Counted from the stretch's first letter, positions 34,410 through 43,819 are shown. The stretch is DNA of 53,916 bases from Geobacillus proteiniphilus (GCF_001908025.1 NZ_MQMG01000021.1:1-53916); one strand, 5' to 3'. Numbers and translations: made by a program. The notes: generated from the sequence alone by a model not told the origin.

Positions 34410-35545
34410 TGTTCCTCTCCCCTTTGTTGTTCGTATGGACGGTCCTGATAGAAAAAGTTGGGCAACATGGTCGTGTTGTCATAAGTTCGGTGAAAAATGT
34501 GCGTTGTCGCCGGAGAAAGAGGCGGAATCAGCCATGTCCAATCGCCGGTGACATGGCGGCCGGCTGCTTTCTCTTGCTGTTCAAACAACTGAAATTGGCG
34601 CGCGGCGGTATGATGGTCAACGATGCTGACGCCCGCCTTTTTGTAGGAATACAAAACAGCGATATTCAATTCGACCAACGCCTTGTCTTTCCATAATGAT
34701 GCGTTGGAGTTAGTGTCAAGCCCCATGCAAGAGGCCACTTTCGGAAGCATGTTGTAGCGATAATCATCGGCAAAATTGCGGGCTCCAATCTCCGTACCCA
34801 TGTACCACCCGTTAAACGGTGCTGCCATATAGCGAATGCCGCCAATTTCTAGACACATATCTGAAATAATCGGGACCGCGTACCATTTTAACTGCAGATC
34901 GCGAAACCACGGAAACTCCGGATGTTCAATTGGCACCTCAAGCACCAATTCTTTAGGGATCGGCGTCCAAACAGGCTTCTGGCCGCCTACCTGGATCACC
35001 AAGGGCAACACGTCAAAAGGCGTTTTTTCCCCCTTCCACCCAAGCTGTTCACAGGCGCGGGTGAAAGTGAGGGAGGATGAGTCGCCGATGATCCCTTCTT
35101 CGGTTTCATAACCGGCATAACGAATCAGTTGATGATTCCAAATGCGCACTTCCCCATTTGGACGGAAGATCGTGATCGTCGGCCGGATTTTCCCGCCATT
35201 GGTCGCAAACTCAATATGATGGAATAGATAAGAAAAAACCTCGTCTACGGTAACCGCCTCTCTCGCATCAATGACATAGAGCGATTGCCAAAACAAGCGG
35301 CCGATGCAACGGTTGCTATGACGCCAAGCCATCTTAGCCCCATAGCTTAACTCTTCGTACGTATGAATATATGTGCCGGTTTGTTCCACTTCCCAACGGA
35401 TTTCGTTCAACCGCCGCTTAATTTCCTGTTCACTTTTTCCAAGCTCTCGATAACTTAAAGTGATAAACTGTTCTGCTTTTGGTAGCAACTGTGCATCATG
35501 CTGTACCGCCATGGTTTGATTCACACCACTCTCGATATTTACCAT
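34406..35545 (-). CDS. nos: Bacterial nitric oxide synthase (oxygenase only)
   Basis: A 379-residue haem/tetrahydrobiopterin oxygenase that makes NO from arginine. It has no reductase domain and needs an outside electron donor. Haem-thiolate Cys is in [13 protein letters not shown] (about 76); the substrate Glu and the region [17 protein letters not shown]-like ([14 protein letters not shown], about 240) follow, then [11 protein letters not shown] and [15 protein letters not shown] near the pterin site. ATG 35545 has GGAGAAGAAAG upstream; a second ATG at 35512 would give a slightly shorter protein. In Bacillaceae NO protects against oxidative stress and antibiotics. It overlaps its neighbours on both sides, forming a three-gene unit. 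Confidence 0.97.
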   Translation of the reverse strand: MVNIESGVNQTMAVQHDAQLLPKAEQFITLSYRELGKSEQEIKRRLNEIRWEVEQTGTYIHTYEELSYGAKMAWRHSNRCIGRLFWQSLYVIDAREAVTVDEVFSYLFHHIEFATNGGKIRPTITIFRPNGEVRIWNHQLIRYAGYETEEGIIGDSSSLTFTRACEQLGWKGEKTPFDVLPLVIQVGGQKPVWTPIPKELVLEVPIEHPEFPWFRDLQLKWYAVPIISDMCLEIGGIRYMAAPFNGWYMGTEIGARNFADDYRYNMLPKVASCMGLDTNSNASLWKDKALVELNIAVLYSYKKAGVSIVDHHTAARQFQLFEQQEKAAGRHVTGDWTWLIPPLSPATTHIFHRTYDNTTMLPNFFYQDRPYEQQRGEEQ

Positions 35546-35703
35546 GTATTTTTCTTTCTTCTCCACTTTCCGTTGATTGAGCTCTTCATGGACATTCCGA
35601 TTCCAATCATGAAACAAATTCCCCCGACCCACCACATTTGCTCGATAAACATCGAAATCGCCAAAAAAATGAGCGCAAAACCAAGCAGTCGACGGATCGA
35701 CAT
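35539..35703 (-). CDS. Small membrane protein before nos
   Basis: A 54-residue protein from ATG 35703, which follows [55 protein letters not shown] and a basic tail KWRRKKNTW. Two close hydrophobic helices, both ends cytoplasmic. Its stop codon overlaps the nos start by 7 bp, so it is likely translated with nos and could help locate or supply the synthase. No family recognised. Confidence 0.6.
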   Translation of the reverse strand: MSIRRLLGFALIFLAISMFIEQMWWVGGICFMIGIGMSMKSSINGKWRRKKNTW

Positions 35704-36800
35704 GATTCTCTCCCCTTTTCCCCGCCATCGAGCGCTCTCCCATCGCGCAAAAGCAGCAGTGAACAATGCTTGGGAGACGTCTATCCTACGGGGCAATTGA
35801 GAATGAAGCAACGCTCTCGTCCCTATTGTAACAGATGCTTCCATAAAGAGAACAGAAAATTTTCAATGAAACAAACCACTTTGAGCAGCTTTTTCCTTCA
35901 GCACGCGCATCCATGGGGTTAATGGGGCTTTCAACAAAAGCCCAGCCAAAAGGGCGGCAACGGCAAACGAGAGAAGCCGCTTGACATCATGCTCAACATT
36001 TTCCCATACGATCCCGCCGACCGCCTCGCGCATTACATCAATGGCATAGGTAAACGGCAGCCAAGGGTTTAATTGCTGAAAGAACGGAGGAATCAGCTCA
36101 ACGGGATACGTTCCTCCCGCTCCGGCAATTTGCAAGACGAGCAACACAATCGCCATCGCTTTTCCCACATTGCCGAACAAGGAAACAAGCGAAAAAACCA
36201 CTGTCATAAAGACAAAACCGCACAAAAGGCCGAACGTCATGAACCATCCCGGCTCACGGACGAAAATATTCGGCAAGATGAAAGCAGCTCCAGCTGTCAC
36301 GACCATCGCCTGCAAAGCATTCAGCGTCCAAAAGGTCAACAGCCGTCCGGCATATCTTTCCCGCTCATTCGCTTCCGAAAACGAAGAAGGATCCGTCGAC
36401 AAGACGGAAACAAGCAACAAACATCCTACCCATATGGCCAGCACCGTGTAAAATGGATTCATGCCCGAACCATAGTTCGGCAACGGGAAAAGGTGGAACG
36501 TTTGCACGTCAACCGGGTGGGCCAAAAATGCACCTTTCGCCTGTGGATCTTGTTTCAACAAGCGAACTGGTGGTTGTTTTTTAAGGCCTTGACGATCTCA
36601 TCGCCGGCGTGAAGCCGGTGACCGGCCAACTCCGCCCCGCGGTCTTCGTTCACCACCCCAACCGGTAAATCATCTGTATGGGCATAAGGGTCAATCGAAG
36701 CCTCTACATTGATCCAAGAGTAAAGCGATGGAAGAACGATCAGACCGAGAGCCAATATGGCTGCGGCCCAGTTGGTCGTGAGATGTTTCAAATCGTTCAC

Positions 36801-38178
36801 TTGAACGCTCTCCCACCTACGCTTATACTTAGAGGTGGGAGATTCTTGGGAACACCCGCCCCACGGCAGGCTATGAACCAAGCCATCCCCGTGCGTCCCA
36901 CGGTTCAGCTGCCTTACTTACAAAGACAGCAAACGAAGCCCTTCATTCAGGATATTCCGGGCGGCGTTCTCGTCTCGATCGTGTTCGGCTTCGCATTTTG
37001 GGCACACCCACTCGCGGATGTCGAGCGATTTCACCTTAACCTGCCGATGCCCGCAGCACGAGCACCATTGGCTCGATGGGAACGTGCTCCCGACACGGAC
37101 CACCGTCCGCCCGTACCATTTCGCTTTAGAGCATGTTGAGAAAGCGCCCCCACGCGGAATCGGAAATGCCCTTGGCCAACTTGTGATTCTTCTGCATGTT
37201 CTTGACGCGCAAGTCCTCCACGCACACCACTTGGTTTTCGCAGATGAGGCGGGTGGACCATTTGTGCAGGAAATCGTTCCGGCAGTTGGCGATTTTTTCA
37301 TGAAGCTTGGCTACTTTTAAACGGGCTTTCTGCCAGTTCGAACCGCCCGGCTTCCGGCGGGCCATCACCCGCTGCCAGTAGGCGAGCTTTTCTTCATACC
37401 GGCGCCAATACTGGGGGTGTTCGATCTTTTCGCCTGTGGAAAACACCACGATATGTTTCAATCCCAAATCGACACCCACTTGCTTGTCCGTCGCCGGTAA
37501 TGGAGGGATTTCCGTTTCCACCAAGATGGAGACGAAATACTTCCCCGTTCGGTTGCGACGAATGGTGGCGGAGAGAATGCAGCCTTCCACCGCACGGCTT
37601 TTGGCAAACTTTACCCATCCAAGCTTCGGGAGTTTCAAACGATGGCCATCCGCTTCAATCGATGGGCGTCCTTTCTTTGGGTAGTTGCACTGGGCGGTGT
37701 ACGATGGATTCGGGTGTTTTTTGCTTTTGAAGCGGGGAGCGTTCGCCGTTCCATCAAAGAATCGGTCAAACGCCTCGGCCAACTGCTGCAGCGCGTTTTG
37801 CAAGGCGGTCGAATCGGGAACCTTCAGCCACGGAAGGGTTTTCTTCAACGCTGTCAATCGTTTGGAACACTCGTTGTAACCGAGTCCTTTTCCCGTGGTT
37901 TCATACGCCTGATTCCACTCGGCCAAAAAGTGGTTGTACACAAACCGGCAGCACCCGATCGTTTGGTTGATAAGCTCCTCTTGTGTTCGGGTGGGATACA
38001 GCCGAAAGCGATAGGCTTGATACATGATCTTCTCTCCTACATCAGGGAACGTGTGTTCTATTGCTATCCATTTTACACCTTCTGTTTTGTTCAGGCAAGA
38101 GGAAGATCGATGACGAATCCCGATTCCTCCCCCACTTACGCTCACGCGTGGAAGTGGGGGTCTTCTCGGTTCAGGATG
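36801..38178 (-). mobile_element. TnpB-only IS200/IS605-type element in yhgE
   Basis: Length 1378 bp, set by the restored yhgE frame. The 5' flank (minus strand) is TTTAT. Left-end hairpin CCCCCACTTCC / GTAAGTGGGGG near 38125-38165; right end CTCCCACCTCTAAG / CGTAGGTGGGAG near 36805-36835, finishing TTCAA. No tnpA. Confidence 0.9.
36918..38025 (-). pseudogene. tnpB: TnpB with a single +1 frameshift near the C-terminus
   Basis: From ATG 38025 (AGGAGAGAAG upstream) the frame reads MYQAYRFRLYPTRTQEEL and runs to a TAA at 37126 after FLNML; the last 70 codons are in the next frame ([10 protein letters not shown] to 36918). All domains exist across the join: Asp in VGVDLGLKHIVVF, Glu in [12 protein letters not shown] before it, and after it the zinc finger CSCCGHRQ...CPKCE with the last Asp in [12 protein letters not shown]. 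The site CTC TAA A resembles the CTT TGA C used by prfB for +1 frameshifting, but no upstream SD-like aid is visible, so a simple one-base insertion is more likely. Confidence 0.85.
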
Positions 38179-38294
38179 ATAAATGCGCCATGCCTGTTTC
38201 ACTTTGATCCGCTTCCTTTTCTTTCAAGTCGATGATGCTGCTGTTAGTATGAGCGGATCACGGAAAACTAAACCAACTTGGCCAGTCCTGTTGT

Positions 38295-38729
38295 TCATTT
38301 GCGGAAAAAAAGCCAAAGCGCCAAAAACAAACAGGCTATAGCAGCGAGGCGCGTCATGTCAAACGGAATGCGCTGTCCCCCGAATAACCCGAAGTGATCA
38401 ATGATCGAGCTCATGACGAGCTGGCCGGCGATCACGGCTGCCAGAGAGTTGGCGACGCCGACTTTCGGAACGATCAGCACCATGACAAACACATAAAAAG
38501 CGCCGAGAATGCCGCCCGTCAGCTGCCATTTCGGCACAGAAAACATGGCCAGCAATTCTCCTTTTCCGAAAAACAATTGCACTAAAAATAAGACGATCGT
38601 TCCGATTAAAAACGACACGAACGCCCCTTCCAACACACCAACCCGCTTGCCGAGGCCGCCGTTCACTCCTGCCTGTACGGAGACAGCCATCCCGGCCGTT
38701 AGAGCGAGCAGCATCCATACCCACTTCAT
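38295..38729 (-). CDS. YdcZ-like (DUF606) DMT-superfamily membrane protein
   Basis: A 144-residue protein with five hydrophobic segments. It begins MKWVWMLLALTAGMAVSVQAGVNGGLGKRVG and has LGAFYVFVMVLIVPKVGVANSLAAVIAGQLVMSSIIDHFGLFG, the usual DUF606 motif. AGGAGGGGGAG precedes the ATG. DUF606 proteins are half-size DMT transporters and act as dimers; the substrate is unknown. Confidence 0.87.
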   Translation of the reverse strand: MKWVWMLLALTAGMAVSVQAGVNGGLGKRVGVLEGAFVSFLIGTIVLFLVQLFFGKGELLAMFSVPKWQLTGGILGAFYVFVMVLIVPKVGVANSLAAVIAGQLVMSSIIDHFGLFGGQRIPFDMTRLAAIACLFLALWLFFRK

Positions 38730-38744
38730 CGGCTCCCCCTCCTT

Positions 38745-39186
38745 TTGCCTATATACGCCTGCGGATCAGGCGGCGAGCTTTCCTTTCAGCGCACAGCCCT
38801 ACGCCATGCCGGCGCTCTTTTGTTTCTGCCGCCTCGGTATCGCTTCCATGCAAACGAAAACCATTTGATCAAGCTCATCACTAATACACTGGCGCCGGCC
38901 ATTAAGGAAACGAGGTTGACGATCGACGCCATCGTGCTCGCCACGACGGTCGGCGGCGGCTGGCTTGCTTGCGGCGCAGATCGCACTCGGCGCCCTTGTT
39001 GTCTGGTTTGACCTCCCGCCTGCTATTGTGACCATCCATTTTCTCATAGCGTTTCTCTTGGCTGGCGCTGCTGTTGATCGATCTATGCATCTATTTGCAT
39101 CTGCCGGCTATTGCAACGGCAAAGCCAAACACGTCGTTGTCCATTTTCGGACGATAATGAAAAGCCGCCATCATGGTGCTTAGGGC
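38745..39186 (+). pseudogene. Degenerate membrane-protein fragment
   Basis: Two overlapping plus-strand frames give LTIDAIVLATTVGGGW and, after a shift near 38965, AAQIALGALVVWFDLPPAIVTIHFLIAFLLAGAAV. This resembles one helix pair of a COX15/CtaA-type haem A synthase, where LGALVV...LP...V..H..IA is typical, but too little remains to be sure. No start or ribosome binding site. A minus-strand frame of 48 residues here (MASIVNLVSLMAGASVLV, from about 38932) is an alternative reading. Confidence 0.35.
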
Positions 39187-39188
39187 GA

Positions 39189-40397
39189 TCAGCCGAGCCA
39201 AGCGCGCAGCCATCCGCCGACGAACGAAACAAGGACGACCGCCCATGCTGGCCACTTCCACACGACAAGAAGAAGAAAAGCCCCAAGGGAAAACGCCAAA
39301 TCGGCCGGTCCCTTCACCGCTTTCGTCCAGATCGGGTCATACAGCGCCGCAAGCAAAATCCCGACCACAGCGGCGTTAATGCCAGCAAGCGCCGCTTGAA
39401 AGCGTGGATGATGGCGAAGCCAGTGCCAAAACGGAAACGCGCCAAGAACGAGTAAAAAGGATGGAAGAAAAATGGCTGTGGTAGCCACTAGCGCTCCCTT
39501 CCAGCCCAACGCCGCCATTCCAATATACGCGGCAAACGTAAACAGCGGCCCAGGGACGGCTTGGGCGGCGCTGTAGCCGGCTAAAAACTGGTTGGCGGTT
39601 ATCCACCCTTGCGGCACCACTTCCGCCTCCAAGAGCGGCAACACCACATGACCGCCGCCAAACACGAGCGCCCCGGCGCGGTAAAAGCTGTCAAACAGCG
39701 CCAAAAACGGTGAATGGATCCAAGTGCGAATGAGCGGCAGCGCAACAAGCAACACGGCAAACAATGAAAGCAGCGTCAAACCGGTGGAACGACGAATGGA
39801 AGGCGGGATGCCTGCCGAAGACGAAGAAGGTGCGACGTTTTTTCGCAATCCAACAGCGCCAATGCCCCCCGCTGCGGCGATGACGGTTACTTGGCTCCAC
39901 GCGCCCGGCACAAGAAGCACGGCGGCCGCCGCTATGATGGCGACCGTTGCCTCGAGGCGGCCAGAGGCGAATTTGCGCGCCATCTCCCATACGGCTTGCG
40001 CCACGACCGCCACGGCCGCCAACAGCAAGCCGTGCATCCAGCCGGCGTCACCCCAAGAATTGTGTTGCAGCCAAACAGCAACCAGGCTGAGGGCGACCGC
40101 CGACGGCAGCGTAAAACCAAGCCAAGCTGCCAACGCCCCCCAAACGCCGGCACGCATGAACCCGATGCCGATGCCGACTTGGCTGCTCGCCGGACCAGGG
40201 AGGAATTGGCATAAAGCGACCAAATCGGCATACGTTTTCTCATCAATCCATTTTTTTCGTTTGACGTACTCTTCGTAAAAATAGCCGAGATGAGCGACCG
40301 GACCACCAAATGACGTTAAACCGAGGAGAAGCGCTGTTTTTCCGACTTCCCAAACCGATCGCCGCCGGCTTGTTGCTTGTTGATCCGTCAAGGTCAA
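39189..40397 (-). CDS. chrA: Chromate transporter ChrA
   Basis: A 402-residue two-domain CHR-family permease with about ten helices. Each half has the CHR motif: FGGPVAHLGYFYEEYVKRKKW (about 30) with LCQFLPGPASSQVGIGIGF (about 63) in the first; GGGHVVLPLLEAEVV (about 245) with AGYSAAQAVPGPLFTFAAYIG (about 268) in the second. It exports chromate, probably by proton antiport. Translation begins with TTG at 40397, given by AAAGGAAGTG 7 nt before it; no ATG is placed better. It is divergent from queT. Confidence 0.93.
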   Translation of the reverse strand: MTLTDQQATSRRRSVWEVGKTALLLGLTSFGGPVAHLGYFYEEYVKRKKWIDEKTYADLVALCQFLPGPASSQVGIGIGFMRAGVWGALAAWLGFTLPSAVALSLVAVWLQHNSWGDAGWMHGLLLAAVAVVAQAVWEMARKFASGRLEATVAIIAAAAVLLVPGAWSQVTVIAAAGGIGAVGLRKNVAPSSSSAGIPPSIRRSTGLTLLSLFAVLLVALPLIRTWIHSPFLALFDSFYRAGALVFGGGHVVLPLLEAEVVPQGWITANQFLAGYSAAQAVPGPLFTFAAYIGMAALGWKGALVATTAIFLPSFLLVLGAFPFWHWLRHHPRFQAALAGINAAVVGILLAALYDPIWTKAVKGPADLAFSLGAFLLLVVWKWPAWAVVLVSFVGGWLRAWLG

Positions 40398-40471
40398 CGA
40401 GATTCACTTCCTTTCGTTCATTCGTTTGTCGTGCTACAATCATATTATCATCAATGCGAGGAGAGGACGTT

Positions 40472-40978
40472 ATGAACATTCGGATCATAGCGGCAAATGG
40501 CTTGATCGCCGCCGTGTATATCGCGGTGACGGCACTCATTCAGCCGTTTGGCTTTACGAATATTCAGTTTCGCGTGTCAGAAATATTGAATCACTTGGTC
40601 GTGTTCCGCAAAACATACGCCATCGGCATTGTGCTTGGCGTGTTTTTCGCCAACTGGTTTTTCTCGCCGATCGTCGCGTATGATCTCGTATTTGGCGTTG
40701 GCCAGTCGGTGTTGGCGCTGCTCATCACGATCGTCTCTATGCGGTATGTCCGAAACGTTTGGGCGCGCATGGCCGTCAATACGCTGTCATTTACTGTGAC
40801 AATGGCCATTATCGCCTTCGAATTGAAACTGGCGCTCGGCCTTCCGTTTTGGCTTACGTGGCTCACGACGGCTATCGGCGAGTTGGTCGTCATGGCCGTC
40901 GGTGCACCGATCATGTATGCCGTCGGCCGTCGGATTGCTCCAGAAGCCTTCCGGGCCGCTGACGGCCGCAACGACTGA
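40472..40978 (+). CDS. queT: Queuosine-precursor transporter QueT (ECF S component)
   Basis: A 168-residue membrane protein of six helices: MNIRIIAANGLIAAVYIAVTALIQPFGFTNIQFRVSEILNHLVVF, the GVFFANWFFSPIVAYDLVFG loop, and a final AVGAPIMYAVGRRI. The FTNIQFRVSEIL motif near the N-terminus is typical of the QueT group that brings in preQ1 or preQ0 with the shared ECF energising module. AGGAGAGG precedes ATG 40472. QueT genes are often under a preQ1 riboswitch, but I see no such fold in the short leader here. Upstream, TACAAT (about 40433) may be the -10. Confidence 0.88.
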   Translation: MNIRIIAANGLIAAVYIAVTALIQPFGFTNIQFRVSEILNHLVVFRKTYAIGIVLGVFFANWFFSPIVAYDLVFGVGQSVLALLITIVSMRYVRNVWARMAVNTLSFTVTMAIIAFELKLALGLPFWLTWLTTAIGELVVMAVGAPIMYAVGRRIAPEAFRAADGRND

Positions 40979-40988
40979 CCAAGTGTTC

Positions 40989-41246
40989 CTACGGCATCGA
41001 GCGCACCGCCCACTCGATGATCAATGAACAGACGGCAAGCAGCACCGACGTCGCTGTCATCGTTTTTAACATGTACCGCAGCTTTGGCTGAATGTTTTGG
41101 CAAAAACGAAGGATGATGAAGCTCGTGACCATCCCGCCAGCCCATACAGCGAGGCCAATTTGGGTCGTGAGCACAGTCCAGTCGCTTATCCAGCAGCAAA
41201 TGACAGCAACATGACAAGCCAAAAGCAAATACACGATCGTCCTCAT
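40989..41246 (-). CDS. Small membrane protein of 85 residues
   Basis: Three hydrophobic helices: IVYLLLACHVAVICCWISD, GLAVWAGGMVTSFIILRFC and MTATSVLLAVCSLIIEWAV, separated by short charged loops. The ATG overlaps the stop of the gene before it as ATGA, so the two are coupled. No family recognised. Confidence 0.65.
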   Translation of the reverse strand: MRTIVYLLLACHVAVICCWISDWTVLTTQIGLAVWAGGMVTSFIILRFCQNIQPKLRYMLKTMTATSVLLAVCSLIIEWAVRSMP

Positions 41247-41545
41247 GGTTCTTTTCCCACCTGATAGGAGTGCCGGGTTTTCGGAACGGAGGGCGACGAC
41301 CGTTTCACCGTCTTTGCAGCCTCGAAGCTATGCCAACAAATCCCAACGACAATGATCGTTAAGCCGACGAGCGCCCAACCGTTTGGAAGCGGGGCGGATA
41401 ACACGCCAAGCAAAATAAATAAGGAGATGAAAAGCGCCCGTTTTTCAATTGGGCGGCGCACAGTGACGGTTCCGGTTTCCGTCTCGATTTGTTCGGTGAT
41501 CGCAAAAAAGAACGAAGCGGCAAGGCCGAGGGCCATTTCCCGCAT
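41243..41545 (-). CDS. Small membrane protein of 100 residues
   Basis: ATG 41545 follows GGAGGGGAGAG: MREMALGLAASFFFAITEQIE, then two helices (ALFISLFILLGVLSAPL and GWALVGLTIIVVGICWHSF) and a basic cytoplasmic tail. First gene of a two-gene unit with the 85-residue membrane protein. No family recognised. Confidence 0.65.
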   Translation of the reverse strand: MREMALGLAASFFFAITEQIETETGTVTVRRPIEKRALFISLFILLGVLSAPLPNGWALVGLTIIVVGICWHSFEAAKTVKRSSPSVPKTRHSYQVGKEP

Positions 41546-41581
41546 GGTCGGTCTCTCCCCTCCTGTGATTAGATTCATCAT

Positions 41582-41847
41582 GTGGCAGAGCAGTTTTATT
41601 TTATCGCATTATTGAAAATTTTTCTATTTGTTTTTTTGATTATTTAGAACATAGTTTTTTACGATAAGAAGTACACAATAAGAATTTATCAACCCGAAAC
41701 AGTTCCGCCAGGCGGCAATCCTATCATCACCGCATCCATTCTTCTTTCCGTCACCTCCGTTTTCTTTAAATTCTTACTTGTCAAATAGGAATTTATGTAT
41801 TATTCTTAATTTATCCATTATTCTTATTTTGTCAGGAGGTTTTTTTC
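41582..41847 (+). promoter_or_regulatory. AT-rich leader of the OsmC-like gene
   Basis: TTGTCA at about 41777 and TATTCT 17 bp later form a possible promoter. The motif ATTATTCTTA occurs twice within 20 bp just before the ribosome binding site and could be a regulator site. Confidence 0.4.
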
Positions 41848-42291
41848 ATGCCTAAGCTTACCTTTTCCTCTGATGTCAAATGGTCTGGCGAAGGAGTACG
41901 CTCGGTGGCTGACATTAACGGCAAACAAGTCATCATTGACGAACCCCCAGTCTTGGGAGGCACCGATCAGGGACCGAATCCCGTAGAGCTGGTCCTAGCT
42001 GCACTAGGCGGTTGCATCAATGTACTGGTCTCTCTGTTTGCCAGCCATCACGGGGTCGAACTGAAAGGAGTTCAAGTACACGTAGAAGGGGATTTAGATC
42101 CCGATGGCTTTATGGAGAAAGCGGACGTTCGGCCTGGATTCTTAGAAATTCGTTACCATATTGATATCGACTCTCCTTCCGATCCAAAAAACGTCCAAGC
42201 TTTGATTGAACACGTTGAACGTGTCTGCCCGGTAAAAGACACCCTAAGGGGCGTACCCACGGTACCTATAACGAATCAAAAAACGTCATAA
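41848..42291 (+). CDS. OsmC/Ohr-family protein
   Basis: A 147-residue protein of the OsmC fold. The two redox Cys are in LAALGGCINVLVSLF (about 53) and HVERVCPVKDTL (about 129), as in peroxiredoxin-like hydroperoxide reductases that use lipoyl or other thiols. GGTDQGPNPVELVL (about 37) is the usual start of the first long helix. It is closer to the YhfA/general OsmC group than to Ohr. CAGGAGG precedes the ATG. It stands alone, followed by a strong hairpin. Confidence 0.88.
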   Translation: MPKLTFSSDVKWSGEGVRSVADINGKQVIIDEPPVLGGTDQGPNPVELVLAALGGCINVLVSLFASHHGVELKGVQVHVEGDLDPDGFMEKADVRPGFLEIRYHIDIDSPSDPKNVQALIEHVERVCPVKDTLRGVPTVPITNQKTS

Positions 42292-42306
42292 TGCGAAAAT
42301 GGAAAA

Positions 42307-42348
42307 GGCTGTCTGGAAAAAGTCGTGCGATGACCTTTTCAGACAGCC
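42307..42348. terminator. Terminator between OsmC-like gene and liv operon
   Basis: Stem GGCTGTCTGGAAAA / TTTTCAGACAGCC (42307-42320 with 42336-42348) with a T run on the minus strand, so it suits the end of the liv operon as well as the converging OsmC-like gene. Confidence 0.7.
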
Positions 42349-42482
42349 ACTCTATTGCTCCATCCATATACCGCTCCATCTACGGATCCTTGAGAAGATG
42401 CACACTTCAGGGCTCATGCAAAGAACATTCCCATTGAAAGCCCGATGATAGGGTTCCTCTGCTTGTCAGTCTGCATCGTTTA

Positions 42483-43694
42483 TTATTGTTTTAACTCAAT
42501 CGGCACAATTTTTCCATTTTCCACCGCGGCAACGACGATTTCCGATTCAAAGCCGCCATCGTCGCCGATGCTTGGGACGTTATACACTTTCTTTTCTGCC
42601 GGAATGTTTTTCAAGCCGTCGTTCATATGTTCGCGGATGGCTTGCGGGTCATCGACGGTGCCTGCGGCTTTCATCGCTTCGACGAAAGCGTAAAGCGCCA
42701 AATAGTTGTAAGCGGCTTCCGATCCCGGATCTTCATTGAACTTCGCCCGGTAGTTTTTCACAAAATCCGGAACAGCCGGTTCGTCCGATTCGACCAGCGG
42801 CATGACGCCGATCGAACCTTCAAGCATGTCATAAGAGCCGGTCACTCGTTTCATCTCATCGAGTTTCGCTTGGTCCATAATGATAAAGCCGCCTTTAAAG
42901 CCAAGTTCGCGCGCTTGTTTCGCCACTTTTGCCGTCGGTTCCGACGGTCCACCGATAAACAAGACATCCGGCTTTTCTTTCAATGCATTCGTCACGATCG
43001 TAAAGAAGTCGGTGTCTTTCGTAAAGTCAATCGATGATTTGTAGACGACTTTTCCTCCTTGTTTTTCCCAATACGGCAACAGCTTTTCTGTCCAGTCTTT
43101 CCCGTATTGCGTAGCCGTCGGCAAGGCGGCGAGTTTTTTGCCAAACCGCTTCATGGCATAGTCGGTAAACGTCGGAATGTAGCCGTCATAGCGCGGCGGG
43201 ATGCGCACGGTCAGCTTATTGCCCGTTTGTGTAATTTTCGGCTCACTCGTATACGCCGCGATGATGAAATTGTCCGTTTGGTTGAACACTTGCAGCGCCA
43301 TGACGCCACCGCTGTGCGGCGTGAAAATGATCGGCGTATGATGCTCTTGCACAAGGCGTTTGGCGTTCGCCGCCGTTTCGTTTGGCAAATATTTGTCATC
43401 TAATGGGACGAGGTTAACTTTGTATTTCTTTCCTTTCACCTCAAAGCCGCCGCTGTTGTTGATTTCCTCGGCCGCCATTTTCAAGCCGTTTAACGTCCGT
43501 TGGCCATAATAGGCGGCCGGGCCGCTCAGCGGGCCGCTGTAGCCGATGTTGACCGTGCCCGTTTCACCGCCGCCTCCTCCGCTATTGTTTCCGCCGTTGG
43601 CGTTATTGCTGCTTGGCGAATTGTTGCACGCCGCAAGCATAAACATCATGATGGCCGCGATCATAGCGGCGATTGACCATTTTCTTTTTTTCAT
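42483..43694 (-). CDS. Liv-type ABC transporter substrate-binding lipoprotein
   Basis: A 403-residue lipoprotein with lipobox MLAACNN (Cys about 23) and a Gly/Asn/Ser linker, then a type I periplasmic-binding fold: VNIGYSGPLSGPAAYYGQRTLNGLKMAAEEIN (about 47), HSGGVMALQVFNQTDNFIIAAYTSEP, GGPSEPTAKVAKQARELGF. It is the last gene of the operon, with 125 bp before it and GGGGGGAG upstream, which may allow higher expression. In this family substrates are branched-chain amino acids, amides or acids; next to acyl-CoA genes a carboxylate or aromatic acid is plausible. Confidence 0.88.
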   Translation of the reverse strand: MKKRKWSIAAMIAAIMMFMLAACNNSPSSNNANGGNNSGGGGGETGTVNIGYSGPLSGPAAYYGQRTLNGLKMAAEEINNSGGFEVKGKKYKVNLVPLDDKYLPNETAANAKRLVQEHHTPIIFTPHSGGVMALQVFNQTDNFIIAAYTSEPKITQTGNKLTVRIPPRYDGYIPTFTDYAMKRFGKKLAALPTATQYGKDWTEKLLPYWEKQGGKVVYKSSIDFTKDTDFFTIVTNALKEKPDVLFIGGPSEPTAKVAKQARELGFKGGFIIMDQAKLDEMKRVTGSYDMLEGSIGVMPLVESDEPAVPDFVKNYRAKFNEDPGSEAAYNYLALYAFVEAMKAAGTVDDPQAIREHMNDGLKNIPAEKKVYNVPSIGDDGGFESEIVVAAVENGKIVPIELKQ

Positions 43695-43819
43695 TCTACT
43701 CCCCCCTATCGATTATTTATTATTGTGAATATTTAGATAATATTTGGCACACCCGTTATTCACCCCCTTTCAGTGCCATCTCCTCTCCTTGCTTTCGCTG
43801 ATGGACAGGATGAGGCCTA

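Larger units (their letters stand above)
35863..38202 (-). pseudogene. yhgE: YhgE/Pip-type membrane protein, split by an IS and internally deleted
   Basis: The gene starts at GTG 38202 (GGAAGCGGATCAAA upstream) and reads MKQAWRIY, is interrupted by the TnpB element at 38178-36801, and continues exactly in frame with VNDLKHLTTNWAAAILALGL (36800 on), the YhgE/Pip N-terminal transmembrane region. After KALKNNHQF (about 36562) the long extracytoplasmic part is missing and a frameshift joins the C-terminal permease half (VPLPNYGSG-like FPLPNYGSGMNPFYTVLAIWVG, then about five helices to 35863). Full YhgE is over 700 residues; about 320 remain. It would be an ABC-2-type or phage-receptor-like protein in intact form. 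Confidence 0.85.

Noticed and set aside
31144-38178. One composite transposon bounded by the two TnpB elements
   Set aside because: The elements belong to different TnpB types with different hairpins, each has its own precise host-gene split, and IS200/IS605 elements do not form such composites.
40400-40471. preQ1 riboswitch before queT
   Set aside because: The leader is only about 70 nt and shows neither the C-rich loop nor the A-rich tail of preQ1-I, nor the longer preQ1-II structure.
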